In this document: piece by piece, positions 40,725 to 49,038 of the stretch
Layout of the letters: each line of letters begins with the position of its first letter
Position numbering within the stretch: the first letter of the stretch is position 1
Assembly: GCF_002744245.1 (NCBI RefSeq)
Contig: NZ_NKHG01000062.1
Coordinates: 1 to 54,848 of the forward strand
DNA from: Bacillus pumilus
GTDB lineage: Bacteria; Bacillota; Bacilli; Bacillales; Bacillaceae
DNA length: 54,848 nt
Reading direction: 5' to 3'
The notes under the pieces: model-generated
Databases searched by the model: none
What the model saw: the letters and a program-made list of their open reading frames with translations, nothing else
Told to the model about the DNA's origin: nothing
Translations under genes and position numbers: made by a program

Positions 40725-41853
40725 ACGAAGGGAAATTTCCACTTTGCTCTTGAAATAAAAGGATATGGTCTTCTTGTACAGGACCAGTACATCAACGTTT
40801 ATTTGACGATCAATAAAGAGGGAAACAACTTCACATTTTTTGCTAACCTTCTGATTACAAGACTAAAAGCATCAACAAGTTCTTAACATTTACCTGCATT
40901 TCAGTGGACTTTTTATGCCCTTCTTCGTATACGCCCGGATATTCTCTTTTTGCTGCTGCTTTAATTCCGTTTCAAGTTGATCCATTTGCTTTTTAGAAGA
41001 GACAGACCTAGTTCGATTTGTTTCTTCATATCCTTACTCATACTAGGTATATAGCCAAGTTCGTCCACTAAAGACGGTTCGATTAGAGATTTCTTCTACA
41101 TCCTTTTCAATGGAAACAAACTCTTTCCTCATTCGGTTAACTTTCTCTCTTCTCAGTCCAATGTGATCCTCAAAATGCTTTATGCCTAACCTTTTGATTT
41201 GACCAGTTACATTGTGTTGTACAATGGTATCTTAATGACTTTCCACATTCACAAGGCGTTTCTGAATTAACAATGAATCAATGAGAACCACCTGTCTTAA
41301 GATTCAAGTTCAAGACTAGAGACCCCTTCGAACAAGTGACACCATGGCATAATTGTGTTAGCTGTTTAATTTTTCATGGCATGTAGGAGTGATTTGCTGT
41401 AGCTACGGCGGACATGGCGACAGTTCGTTGGTATCAAACCGTTTTTTCGTTACAGACCGGACAAAGACTACTTCGGTTCAGCGGCACAAAATGGAACGTA
41501 TTTGGATAGCTAGTGCAAATACAGAAAAAAAGAAAAAGTTGAAAAATCATTCACACAAAAATTTGACACTCCCTGTCTTAGGAAGCAGCTAAAAGTTTTC
41601 TTGTAGAATTAAAAAAGAAAATTACTTATTAAATTCTAAGGCCGTGGGCTGTTTTTTAACTTTTGCAACTGTATAAGAATAATAAAAATGGTCATAATAT
41701 TGATTGATGGAGTTTTACCACATCATTTATGGGGTTTTTGTTGTTTTGAGCAAGCATTAACCTATATGATTTCGTAATTTTTCGTTACATTACCTCGCTC
41801 ATTTTCGAAATTTACGTGTGTAATGACTTGTTGAAAACATAAGCTACTATTTA
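40725..41853. other. Left cargo segment without intact genes
   Basis: 1.1 kb without a convincing gene. About 40725-40886 on the plus strand is open (KGNFHFALEIKGYGLL and onwards) but has no start of its own. On the minus strand 40898-41270 there are frame-broken fragments. One resembles a zinc ribbon (CGKSLRYHC). Another is a coiled coil (DHIGLRREKVNRMRKEF, then QLETELKQQQKENI). Stops and frameshifts interrupt them. 41270-41853 holds nothing recognisable apart from the A/T-rich leader of the ger operon. Confidence 0.4.
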
Positions 41854-42948
41854 GTGAGGGATGATATGAAATACTCGAGATTGCAAATAGCCTTTTTAAT
41901 AATTATGTTTTCATCTATACCGAATAAATATGTTGTCCTCCCCCACTTGATGCATGAAGCGAAAAGAGATGCATGGGTATGTATATTTATCGCGTATATA
42001 TTCTTTTTACTATGGGGTTTAGCCATATCCTTCCTTGTTAATAAAATGGAGGGGATCAGTTTAATGAATTTTTTAAAACTGAGAACGGGGAAGGGAATAA
42101 CCTTCGGACTCATCGGTTTTTTTTCCCTTTTTATATGTATTAGTGGCCTTATCTCATTTTATGAATTGATTAAACTGATTGACCTCCACTTCTTACCTTA
42201 TACCCCCACTTGGGTTATTACCATCAGTTTAATAATATTATGTTTAGCTAGTGCAAGGAACGGTATAAAAACTATCGTGTATTTGTCTGTTTTTTTGTTG
42301 CCTATTGTATGGTGCCTAGATATTTTAAACGTTTTTGCTTCTTTTAGTGATAAGGATTATTCTCACTTGTTTCCTGTGCTAATTCAAGGAAAAGAACCTC
42401 TTATTAAGGGAACATTTATTATATTGGGTGGAACTGCGGATATTCTTCTTTTACTGTTCTTTCAGCACCAGCTTCGAAAACCTTATCGGTTTTTACATAT
42501 TATTTTAATAATCACCGCCATCATGGGAATGACAATTGCCTCGAACATAAGTACAATTGCCTCGTTTGGACCTTATGTGGCAACCGCTTTTAATTTTCCT
42601 GCTTTTGAACAATGGAGGCTAGTAACGCTAGGAATGTATATTTCCCATGTTGATTTTCTTGCGGTTTTCCAAATTTTATCAGGTGTTATGATTAAAGTGT
42701 CATTATGCCTTTCATGCCTTGGTCAAATAACTGAAGAAGTATCTAAAAAAACTAAACGATTCGCTATTTTTCTGATTCTAAGTATATATGCAATAGTCTC
42801 TATTTCCAAGATAAGTGAAATTACAATAAAAATATTTATTAATTATTATTTAATTGTTGCATTTATAGCTGCAAGTGTGCTGACATGTGTTTTACTTTTG
42901 ATTTCTCTTTTACCAGTCAAACTAGATAAAGGAGTGAAAAATTTATGA
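41854..42948 (+). CDS. Spore germinant receptor B subunit (GerAB-like permease)
   Basis: 364-aa inner-membrane protein of the GerAB/APC-superfamily type, with about ten helices. It probably binds the germinant (amino acid, sugar or nucleoside) in the spore membrane. Start ATG 41854 with GAGGGATG ribosome site. The stop overlaps the A-subunit start (ATGA). The B gene comes first here; the common order is A-B-C or A-C-B. Ligand cannot be predicted. Confidence 0.9.
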   Translation: MRDDMKYSRLQIAFLIIMFSSIPNKYVVLPHLMHEAKRDAWVCIFIAYIFFLLWGLAISFLVNKMEGISLMNFLKLRTGKGITFGLIGFFSLFICISGLISFYELIKLIDLHFLPYTPTWVITISLIILCLASARNGIKTIVYLSVFLLPIVWCLDILNVFASFSDKDYSHLFPVLIQGKEPLIKGTFIILGGTADILLLLFFQHQLRKPYRFLHIILIITAIMGMTIASNISTIASFGPYVATAFNFPAFEQWRLVTLGMYISHVDFLAVFQILSGVMIKVSLCLSCLGQITEEVSKKTKRFAIFLILSIYAIVSISKISEITIKIFINYYLIVAFIAASVLTCVLLLISLLPVKLDKGVKNL

Positions 42949-44408
42949 GTATCGGAAAAACAAAGGACTTAGAAATGCTTGAGCATAAACTTGTTTCAAA
43001 TTCATTGACTTGTAAAGACCTTAAATCAGCCTTTCAAAATCACTCTGACATTCAGTTCCCCCCCGTTCAATCTGCCTATAGCCTTGAAGGTATCGCTGTA
43101 TTTTACTGTATGGGCATGATCGATACACAGCAATTGAATACATATATACGTAACGTCCTAAACCACATTCGAGACTACCCTGCAGAAACCAATACCGAAG
43201 GATTGCCACCTCTTTTACAAAGTACTTCTGTCAATGATATGATTGATAAGTTATTCTCAGGAAATGTTATTTTTTTTCATCACGGACATGACGTATTTTA
43301 CGCACTTGATATATCTAAGATCCCTCAAAGGAATCCTGAAGAGTCTAATACAGACGTTGCAATTAAAGGACCTAAAGATGCCTTTACTGAGTCTCTGTAT
43401 ACTAACACATCGTTAATTAGGAAGAGATTGAAAACCTCTTATTTGTTTAGTGAAACATTTACAATTGGTTCAGTCACGCATTCAAAAATATCCTTGCTTT
43501 ATCTAGAAAATAAAGTTAATAAAAAATTAATTATCGAAGCTAAAAAGCGACTGGCAAACATACAAACAGAGAGTATACTCAGTGGAGGGCAACTTGAACA
43601 GTGGCTGTCCGATAAAACTCTTTCTTTATTTCCATTATTTGACTATAGTACAAGACCTGATTTTGCTATTGAGAGTATGCTAAGAGGAAGATTCGTTATC
43701 ATTCTAGATGGTTCTCCACTTGTGTTGATAGGACCGTCCAACTTACTCTTACTGATAAAATCAGCTGAGGATACCCACTTTCCATATCACTATGTCATTT
43801 TTCAGAGAATACTTCGAATAATAGGCATGGTGATCGCGATATTTCTTCCTGGATTTTACGTTGCCATAGCTAGCATAAATTTATCCCAGTTGCCTTTTTC
43901 TTTACTGGCAACGATTGTCATGTCAAGACAGGGAATCCCTTTTCCTCTTTTAATTGAAGCCCTACTTATTCTGGGATTATTTGAAATATTAAGGGAAGCA
44001 GGAGTAAGAATGCCAACAGTTTTAGGACACACGGTTTCAATCGTTGGGGGATTGATCATAGGGGATGCTGCTATACGGGCTGGCTTAGCCTCTCCTATAC
44101 TTATCGTTATCATCTCCCTGTCTGCCGTTTCAACTTATACATTAGTGAATCAATCTTTAACTGGTACCGTCAGCATATTAAGAATATATGTAATATTATG
44201 TTCTTCTTTTCTAGGAGTATTTGGATTCTTTGTGAGTATGTTGAGTATCCTAATATATTTATGTAATTTACAATCCTTTCAGTTGTCTTATCTTGAACCC
44301 CTTACTTCATTGACATTTAGAGATTATTTAACAGCCCTTCTTCAAAATCCTTTTAAAACAAAGGACTTTTCATCTCACTTACTGAAAAAAAAGGAGAAAG
44401 AAAATTGA
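42945..44408 (+). CDS. Spore germinant receptor A subunit (GerAA-like)
   Basis: 487-aa subunit of the GerAA family: soluble N-terminal domain (residues about 1-280) and a membrane part of about five helices from about residue 285 (IIGMVIAIFLPGFYVA, MPTVLGHTVSIVGGLIIGDAA). The family's PTVLGHTVSIVGGL-I-GDAA signature is intact. GGAGTG ribosome site inside the B gene. A C7 tract (near 43059-43065) lies in the N-terminal part; the frame is intact. Confidence 0.92.
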   Translation: MSIGKTKDLEMLEHKLVSNSLTCKDLKSAFQNHSDIQFPPVQSAYSLEGIAVFYCMGMIDTQQLNTYIRNVLNHIRDYPAETNTEGLPPLLQSTSVNDMIDKLFSGNVIFFHHGHDVFYALDISKIPQRNPEESNTDVAIKGPKDAFTESLYTNTSLIRKRLKTSYLFSETFTIGSVTHSKISLLYLENKVNKKLIIEAKKRLANIQTESILSGGQLEQWLSDKTLSLFPLFDYSTRPDFAIESMLRGRFVIILDGSPLVLIGPSNLLLLIKSAEDTHFPYHYVIFQRILRIIGMVIAIFLPGFYVAIASINLSQLPFSLLATIVMSRQGIPFPLLIEALLILGLFEILREAGVRMPTVLGHTVSIVGGLIIGDAAIRAGLASPILIVIISLSAVSTYTLVNQSLTGTVSILRIYVILCSSFLGVFGFFVSMLSILIYLCNLQSFQLSYLEPLTSLTFRDYLTALLQNPFKTKDFSSHLLKKKEKEN

Positions 44409-45574
44409 TATCGAACCCTTGGAAATTGTTTTTTATCGCAATAATTATTTGCCTGATTACAGGTTGTTCTGATATAAAAGAAATTCAATCATCAAGTTAC
44501 GTTATGGCCTTAGGGTTTGACTTCAAAGACGGAAAATACCATGTATATGCTCAAATGACGGATTTTTCGTCGATTGCGAAACAAGAGGGGGGGAACAATG
44601 AGTCCCCTAAAATATATATATATGAAGAGGTCGGTGAAAATTTTCCAGAAGCGCTGTTTAATATATATGATACAAGCCAAGGAAAAGTTATATGGGCTCA
44701 TGTTACTTCCATTGTGTTGACAGAAGCAGTAATTAAAGAAGGGTTTCAAGAAATATTCGATGGTCTCACAAGATACCATGAGTTTAGACTGACTCCGTGG
44801 GTTTATGGAACAAGAGGATCAATTGAAGATATATTTTCTACGACCGGTTTCTTTAACCAGCCCCCCACCTCTACTTTGTTGCACAATCCAAAGGAAAATT
44901 ACAAACAGCTCTCGAAAATACGTCCGATTAAACTCTTTCAGTACTCTAGAGAGCTTTATGAACCACAATTTACTACCTATCTTCCATCGCTTAAAGTTGA
45001 TGACGAACAGTGGAAAGAAAAAGATAAAAAAGAGGCAAAGATAGTATATGACGGTGCTTTTTTTGTACAAAATCGCTCATATAAAGGATTTTTTCCGATG
45101 GAGGATTTAGAAGGTTTAAGGTGGGTTACTCCTGAGTCCAAGCGCCTCAAACTAACAATTGGGGAGAATCAAAAACACTATGATTTTGTTTTAGTCCTCG
45201 CGGAGTCAAGGGTTAATAAGAAAATGACGAATAAGAATGGGATTCAAGCACATTTAATGTTCAAAGGTTACATCACAAGTAGAAATAATAATAATGTAAC
45301 GAGCCCTGCAAAGATAGAAAGGTTAGCTGAGGATCGTATAAGAAAAGAAGTTGAGGACTTATATACCTTAGGTATTGACAGAAAAACCGATATTCTAAAT
45401 TTGGAACATATTCTGTATCGAGATCAACATGAAAAATGGAAGGAAATAAAAAGTACTGAAATAAAGGATGTTTTTAAAGATATTTCACTAGAAGAAATCA
45501 AAGTAGATGTATTTATTGATAATACAGGATCGCTCGATAACAGAAAATTAGAAATAGAGCAAATCAATCACTAA
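44405..45574 (+). CDS. Spore germinant receptor C subunit (GerAC-like lipoprotein)
   Basis: 389-aa lipoprotein. The lipobox LITGC places the modified Cys at residue 21. The start is TTG 44405 overlapping the A-subunit stop (TTGA), with AAGGAGAAAG upstream. GerAC-family landmarks: MALGFDFKDGKYHVYAQ near the N terminus and EDLYTLGIDRKTDIL in the C-terminal third. It completes a B-A-C receptor. G7 (44587-44593) and C6 (near 44861) tracts occur in the 5' half. Confidence 0.9.
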   Translation: MISNPWKLFFIAIIICLITGCSDIKEIQSSSYVMALGFDFKDGKYHVYAQMTDFSSIAKQEGGNNESPKIYIYEEVGENFPEALFNIYDTSQGKVIWAHVTSIVLTEAVIKEGFQEIFDGLTRYHEFRLTPWVYGTRGSIEDIFSTTGFFNQPPTSTLLHNPKENYKQLSKIRPIKLFQYSRELYEPQFTTYLPSLKVDDEQWKEKDKKEAKIVYDGAFFVQNRSYKGFFPMEDLEGLRWVTPESKRLKLTIGENQKHYDFVLVLAESRVNKKMTNKNGIQAHLMFKGYITSRNNNNVTSPAKIERLAEDRIRKEVEDLYTLGIDRKTDILNLEHILYRDQHEKWKEIKSTEIKDVFKDISLEEIKVDVFIDNTGSLDNRKLEIEQINH

Positions 45575-45979
45575 TCCAAGTACTAACATTGAAGAGTATC
45601 TCATAGATACAACGACCCAACTTTTGGTTTATCTCATCTTTTAATCTTCAACACCATAGATTCGTGAATTATCGGATGCAAAATTATTATGCTTAAACAG
45701 ACCAGAAATACTCCAAATTAAATGTGATACGTACCAATTAATGAAAAAGGAAAACAGGATTTCTAATGACAAATTAAATACGGAATTCAAAGAGTGGGGT
45801 TGGAAATATTATCCTCTCTTTTTTCAATAACGATGGTTTTTGATAAGGTTGTTTTTAAAACCAAAAATTTTGTATTAAGGGTGCAATTCTATATCAAAAC
45901 TCATCTCAATATCTATATGTCAATAATGCACCTTTTTGATATAATTTGATTGAATATTCACAAAAAATGAGGTGATTTT
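45575..45979. promoter_or_regulatory. Intergenic region with candidate res site
   Basis: No gene found between the ger operon and the resolvase. About 45880-45955 holds an interrupted dyad: GGTGCAATT (45880-45888) against AATAATGCACC (45922-45932), and TATATCAAAA (45890-45899) against TTTTTGATATA (45933-45943). Serine resolvases usually act at such dyads just upstream of their own gene. The weak hairpin GGTTGTTTTTAAAACC (45848-45863) may end the ger transcript. Confidence 0.4.
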
Positions 45980-46528
45980 TTGATAATAGGATATGCAAGA
46001 GTTAGTACAGTTGATCAATCATTAAACTTGCAGATAGATTCCCTCTCAGAATTTGGGTGTGACGAAATTTTCCAAGAAAAGGTTTCGGGTGCGCGAGATG
46101 ATAGAACTGAACTAATGAATGCTTTAAGAATGCTAAGAGCTGGTGATAAATTTGTTGTTTATAAATTAGATCGCTTAGCCAGGTCAACAAAAAGTTTAAT
46201 AGAGATCGCAGAAAATCTTCGTAATAAAAATGTTGAATTTATTAGTATACAAGATAATTTAGATACAAGTACGGCAGCTGGTAAAGCGATGTTTGGTATG
46301 TTATCGGTTTTGGCCGAGTTTGAACGGGACATCATTCGAGAACGAACATTGTCTGGGCTTAAGGCAGCTAGAGCTAGAGGAAGAAAAGGTGGGAGACCAA
46401 AAGTTAATAAACAAAAATTAAATCAAGCATTGGCATTATATCATTCCAAAAGAATGACTGTTCGAGAGATACAGGAAATTACGGGTATTTCACCAGCAAC
46501 CTTGTACAGAGCAATTAAAGAAGAGTAA
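45980..46528 (+). CDS. Serine resolvase/invertase of the transposon (Tn3/TniR type)
   Basis: 182-aa serine recombinase. Catalytic Ser9 in YARVST, VYKLDRLARS with the conserved Arg pair, AEFERDIIRERT and C-terminal helix-turn-helix (MTVREIQEITGISPATLYRAI). It could resolve cointegrates. It lies between cargo and tniQ, converging on tniQ with a shared terminator. Start codon TTG at 45980 preceded by GAGGTG. Classic Tn7 has no resolvase; Tn5053-type elements, which lack TnsA, do. Confidence 0.88.
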   Translation: MIIGYARVSTVDQSLNLQIDSLSEFGCDEIFQEKVSGARDDRTELMNALRMLRAGDKFVVYKLDRLARSTKSLIEIAENLRNKNVEFISIQDNLDTSTAAGKAMFGMLSVLAEFERDIIRERTLSGLKAARARGRKGGRPKVNKQKLNQALALYHSKRMTVREIQEITGISPATLYRAIKEE

Positions 46529-46547
46529 AACAAGTTTACTCTTCTTT
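46517..46547. terminator. Bidirectional terminator between resolvase and tniQ
   Basis: AAAGAAGAGTAAA-ACAAG-TTTACTCTTCTTT is a perfect 13-bp inverted repeat that covers both stop codons. It insulates cargo-side and transposition-side transcription. Confidence 0.85.
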
Positions 46548-48002
46548 AGAATGAATTATTAAGTATGGTTCTCTTTCTTCTTCCCAAAAATGAAATTCTA
46601 AAGGTAAACTTTTATCTTTAGGGATTAAAATTAAATAAAATGGTAAGCCTTCAAGCTTAAATGGAGGCTCGTAATAAAAGCGTCTTTCTTTTGATCCGCC
46701 AATACTTATTCGTGTCCAATTGTTGAAATGATTCATCTTTAAATGAATAAGCACTCTTTTAAATACCCAGTTTATTTCTGAAGGTTTACAATCACAATGA
46801 TTATCTAACCACCAATATAAATCTCTTATATAAGTGATATCTTGGGAGTGTGTGAAGTCGTAATTAGAATGATACAAACCAAGGTTATACCTTCGCCTTT
46901 CATCATTGTTACAAATAAATTTTAATTCTGCTTTTATAAATACTTGCCAAAAAACATATGCATAGGCTGCAGGACAAATCCAATTAATTTTTGGTGAATG
47001 GAAAAAATAAAGTGATGTGCAATCTTTAATACATTTTTTATGTTTATACATCCTTTTTTCTAAATGTCTATTGATTGAGTTTAACGTTGCTTTTGATAAA
47101 CGATAGATCTCTTTCGTATTATCATATGTGCTGGTTTCTTCAATTGATTTTGTTTGATCTCTTTTAATCAACCTATAGTGCTGTTCCTCTCGTAATGTTC
47201 GAATTAAGGGTGTTGATTTAATTATGTTGTGTGAAGTTCCTTGTTCCGTATTTGTTGAGTGGTCAGCAGCTTCTAAAATCTTCGTCATAGCATCCTGGTA
47301 ATTGGTTAAGTCTATTTCTGGATGATAGTGAATATGAAATTTGTTAGCTATGCTTGATGAATTCAATTTTTCCCATCTCATCAAAATTTTTAAGGTTACT
47401 TTGAGTTTTTTATTTTTCTTCCAAATTGATGAGTAACTCTTCCCTTTCTTAGGTGAAAATAAAAAATAACCACAATCACATCTAAAGGGTTCAAGAGTAA
47501 ATGAATCTGTGATTTCATAACGAAAAGCCATTTTGCATTTCGGGCATTCTGAAGTTAATGGGACCATATGAAATGGGCACACATGCATTAATTTAAATTG
47601 GTGATAAATGCTGTGATATCCTTGTTTTATACACTTTGGACAGAATCTTAAATGTTTATGAAAGTAGATAGATTGATTGCCAGGTAATACGTTAGTTAGT
47701 TTTGAAATAATATGTTCATTATGCCTCTTTAATTGAAAATTTAGAATTTTTATAAGAGACGTATTATCTAGTCCTTCAAGGGTAATTAAATTACGTGCCG
47801 ATTTATTTTTCGTAGGGGACTTTAGTTTCTTTAAGTGTTGAGTACCGAACAAGTTGAAGATATCTTGACTTTTTATACGATTAGCATATTTAAATTTCTC
47901 GAATATCCCCCATGGGGATTCGAAAGGTACAATCCAATCATTATTCCAAGCGAATTCTTTTATTAGAGGGCTTGGTTCTAAAAAGTGTATTTGATTCTTC
48001 AT
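46536..48002 (-). CDS. Target-selection protein TniQ/TnsD
   Basis: About 488-aa TniQ-family protein. The N-terminal TniQ domain carries zinc-binding cysteines: FCPKCIKQG, HVCPFH, CPKC and RCDCGYF. The long C-terminal part probably reads target DNA, as in Tn7 TnsD (508 aa); short TniQ proteins of guided elements lack it. The start is ambiguous: ATG 48002 or an in-frame GTG at 48017 that overlaps the AGGAG site. It is last in the tnsABC-tniQ operon. Confidence 0.85.
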   Translation of the reverse strand: MKNQIHFLEPSPLIKEFAWNNDWIVPFESPWGIFEKFKYANRIKSQDIFNLFGTQHLKKLKSPTKNKSARNLITLEGLDNTSLIKILNFQLKRHNEHIISKLTNVLPGNQSIYFHKHLRFCPKCIKQGYHSIYHQFKLMHVCPFHMVPLTSECPKCKMAFRYEITDSFTLEPFRCDCGYFLFSPKKGKSYSSIWKKNKKLKVTLKILMRWEKLNSSSIANKFHIHYHPEIDLTNYQDAMTKILEAADHSTNTEQGTSHNIIKSTPLIRTLREEQHYRLIKRDQTKSIEETSTYDNTKEIYRLSKATLNSINRHLEKRMYKHKKCIKDCTSLYFFHSPKINWICPAAYAYVFWQVFIKAELKFICNNDERRRYNLGLYHSNYDFTHSQDITYIRDLYWWLDNHCDCKPSEINWVFKRVLIHLKMNHFNNWTRISIGGSKERRFYYEPPFKLEGLPFYLILIPKDKSLPLEFHFWEEEREPYLIIHSKEE

Positions 48003-48024
48003 TCGGAATTTTTTCACTCCTAAT

Positions 48025-49023
48025 TTATATAATGTCTAAATAAATTTCTGACTCAACATAGCCTGATCTTGTGATTGCTTCTTCCCAGTGAGCTTTTGAT
48101 AACCACTCTAGGTTCTCTCCGTTCGCTCCAAATTTTCTGAGGGCATATTCAATGGTAAGCGTTAAATATTGCATTGGAATTTCCACAGGCTTAGTTAAAC
48201 CGGCTTTTCTTCGCAATTCAGTAAATACCTCCATCAAATCCTCAGCACATTGGTTTAATCTATAGCCTTCATCAAAAGCTGTTGGAAAAAAGTATCTTGC
48301 ATATGACCAGCCACTACCTATTGGATATTCAGAATCATTATCATATCCTGATAAACAGGGTTTTAGATCTTTTAAATCTTTTATTCCTGTGAATTCATAT
48401 TCATGAACCATGAATCTCCCAATTAATTGAGCTTTTTTTGCTCTTATAAAAGCTGTTCTTTGATAAAGTAATTCATTTTGACCAACTAATATAACAGTAA
48501 GGTGGACACCTGCAAAATCTAATTCATTATATATATCCATTAACCAACCATAATGTAGTTCTTGTAACCTGTGGGCTTCATCTAAGAATAAAATGACTCT
48601 GTGTTGTCTAGATTTTTCCCCTTGCTCAATTAAAAATCTTGAGAGCCTATCACGTTTTATATTTGCCTTGCCATTGAAGGGTAAATTGTGCCCTATATCT
48701 TTTAGAATATCTTCAAAGAAGATACCTTCATTTGCATTTTTGTAGTGTCGACATATTATTTTGTAAACTGGCAACATCATATCAAATTCTGAAGTTAATA
48801 TTTTGCGGATATATTCAATGGCTTTGCTTTTGCCTAGTCTGGGTCGCCCGTAAACGATAGCCCCAGGTGCACGATTATTTATCCAATGGCAAATAGAGTC
48901 GTATAATCGATCGATTTCATTAGTCGCAATTAAATACCTTCCATTTTCAACTGGATGACTTCCCTTTGAAACATAAGGTCTATCCATGAACTCCATAGTT
49001 GATCTCTCTTCGTTCGTATTCAA
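48025..49023 (-). CDS. tnsC: Transposition AAA+ regulator TnsC
   Basis: 332-aa ATPase that links target choice to the transposase. Walker A YGRPRLGKS (residues about 58-66), Walker B VILFLDEAHR (D148-E149), sensor VILVGQNELL. Start TTG 49023 after AGGGGGTG. It follows tnsB by 15 bp. The length is short relative to Tn7 TnsC (555 aa), which is common in other Tn7-like elements. Confidence 0.9.
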   Translation of the reverse strand: MNTNEERSTMEFMDRPYVSKGSHPVENGRYLIATNEIDRLYDSICHWINNRAPGAIVYGRPRLGKSKAIEYIRKILTSEFDMMLPVYKIICRHYKNANEGIFFEDILKDIGHNLPFNGKANIKRDRLSRFLIEQGEKSRQHRVILFLDEAHRLQELHYGWLMDIYNELDFAGVHLTVILVGQNELLYQRTAFIRAKKAQLIGRFMVHEYEFTGIKDLKDLKPCLSGYDNDSEYPIGSGWSYARYFFPTAFDEGYRLNQCAEDLMEVFTELRRKAGLTKPVEIPMQYLTLTIEYALRKFGANGENLEWLSKAHWEEAITRSGYVESEIYLDII

Positions 49024-49038
49024 GTAAACACCCCCTAT

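Noticed and set aside
40700..40888. 63-aa reading frame at the left end
   Set aside because: Its start lies inside the terminal repeat with no ribosome site; probably chance or decayed.
41389..41592. 67-aa frame in the left cargo
   Set aside because: No recognisable protein and composition unlike a gene; a GGAG upstream alone is not enough.
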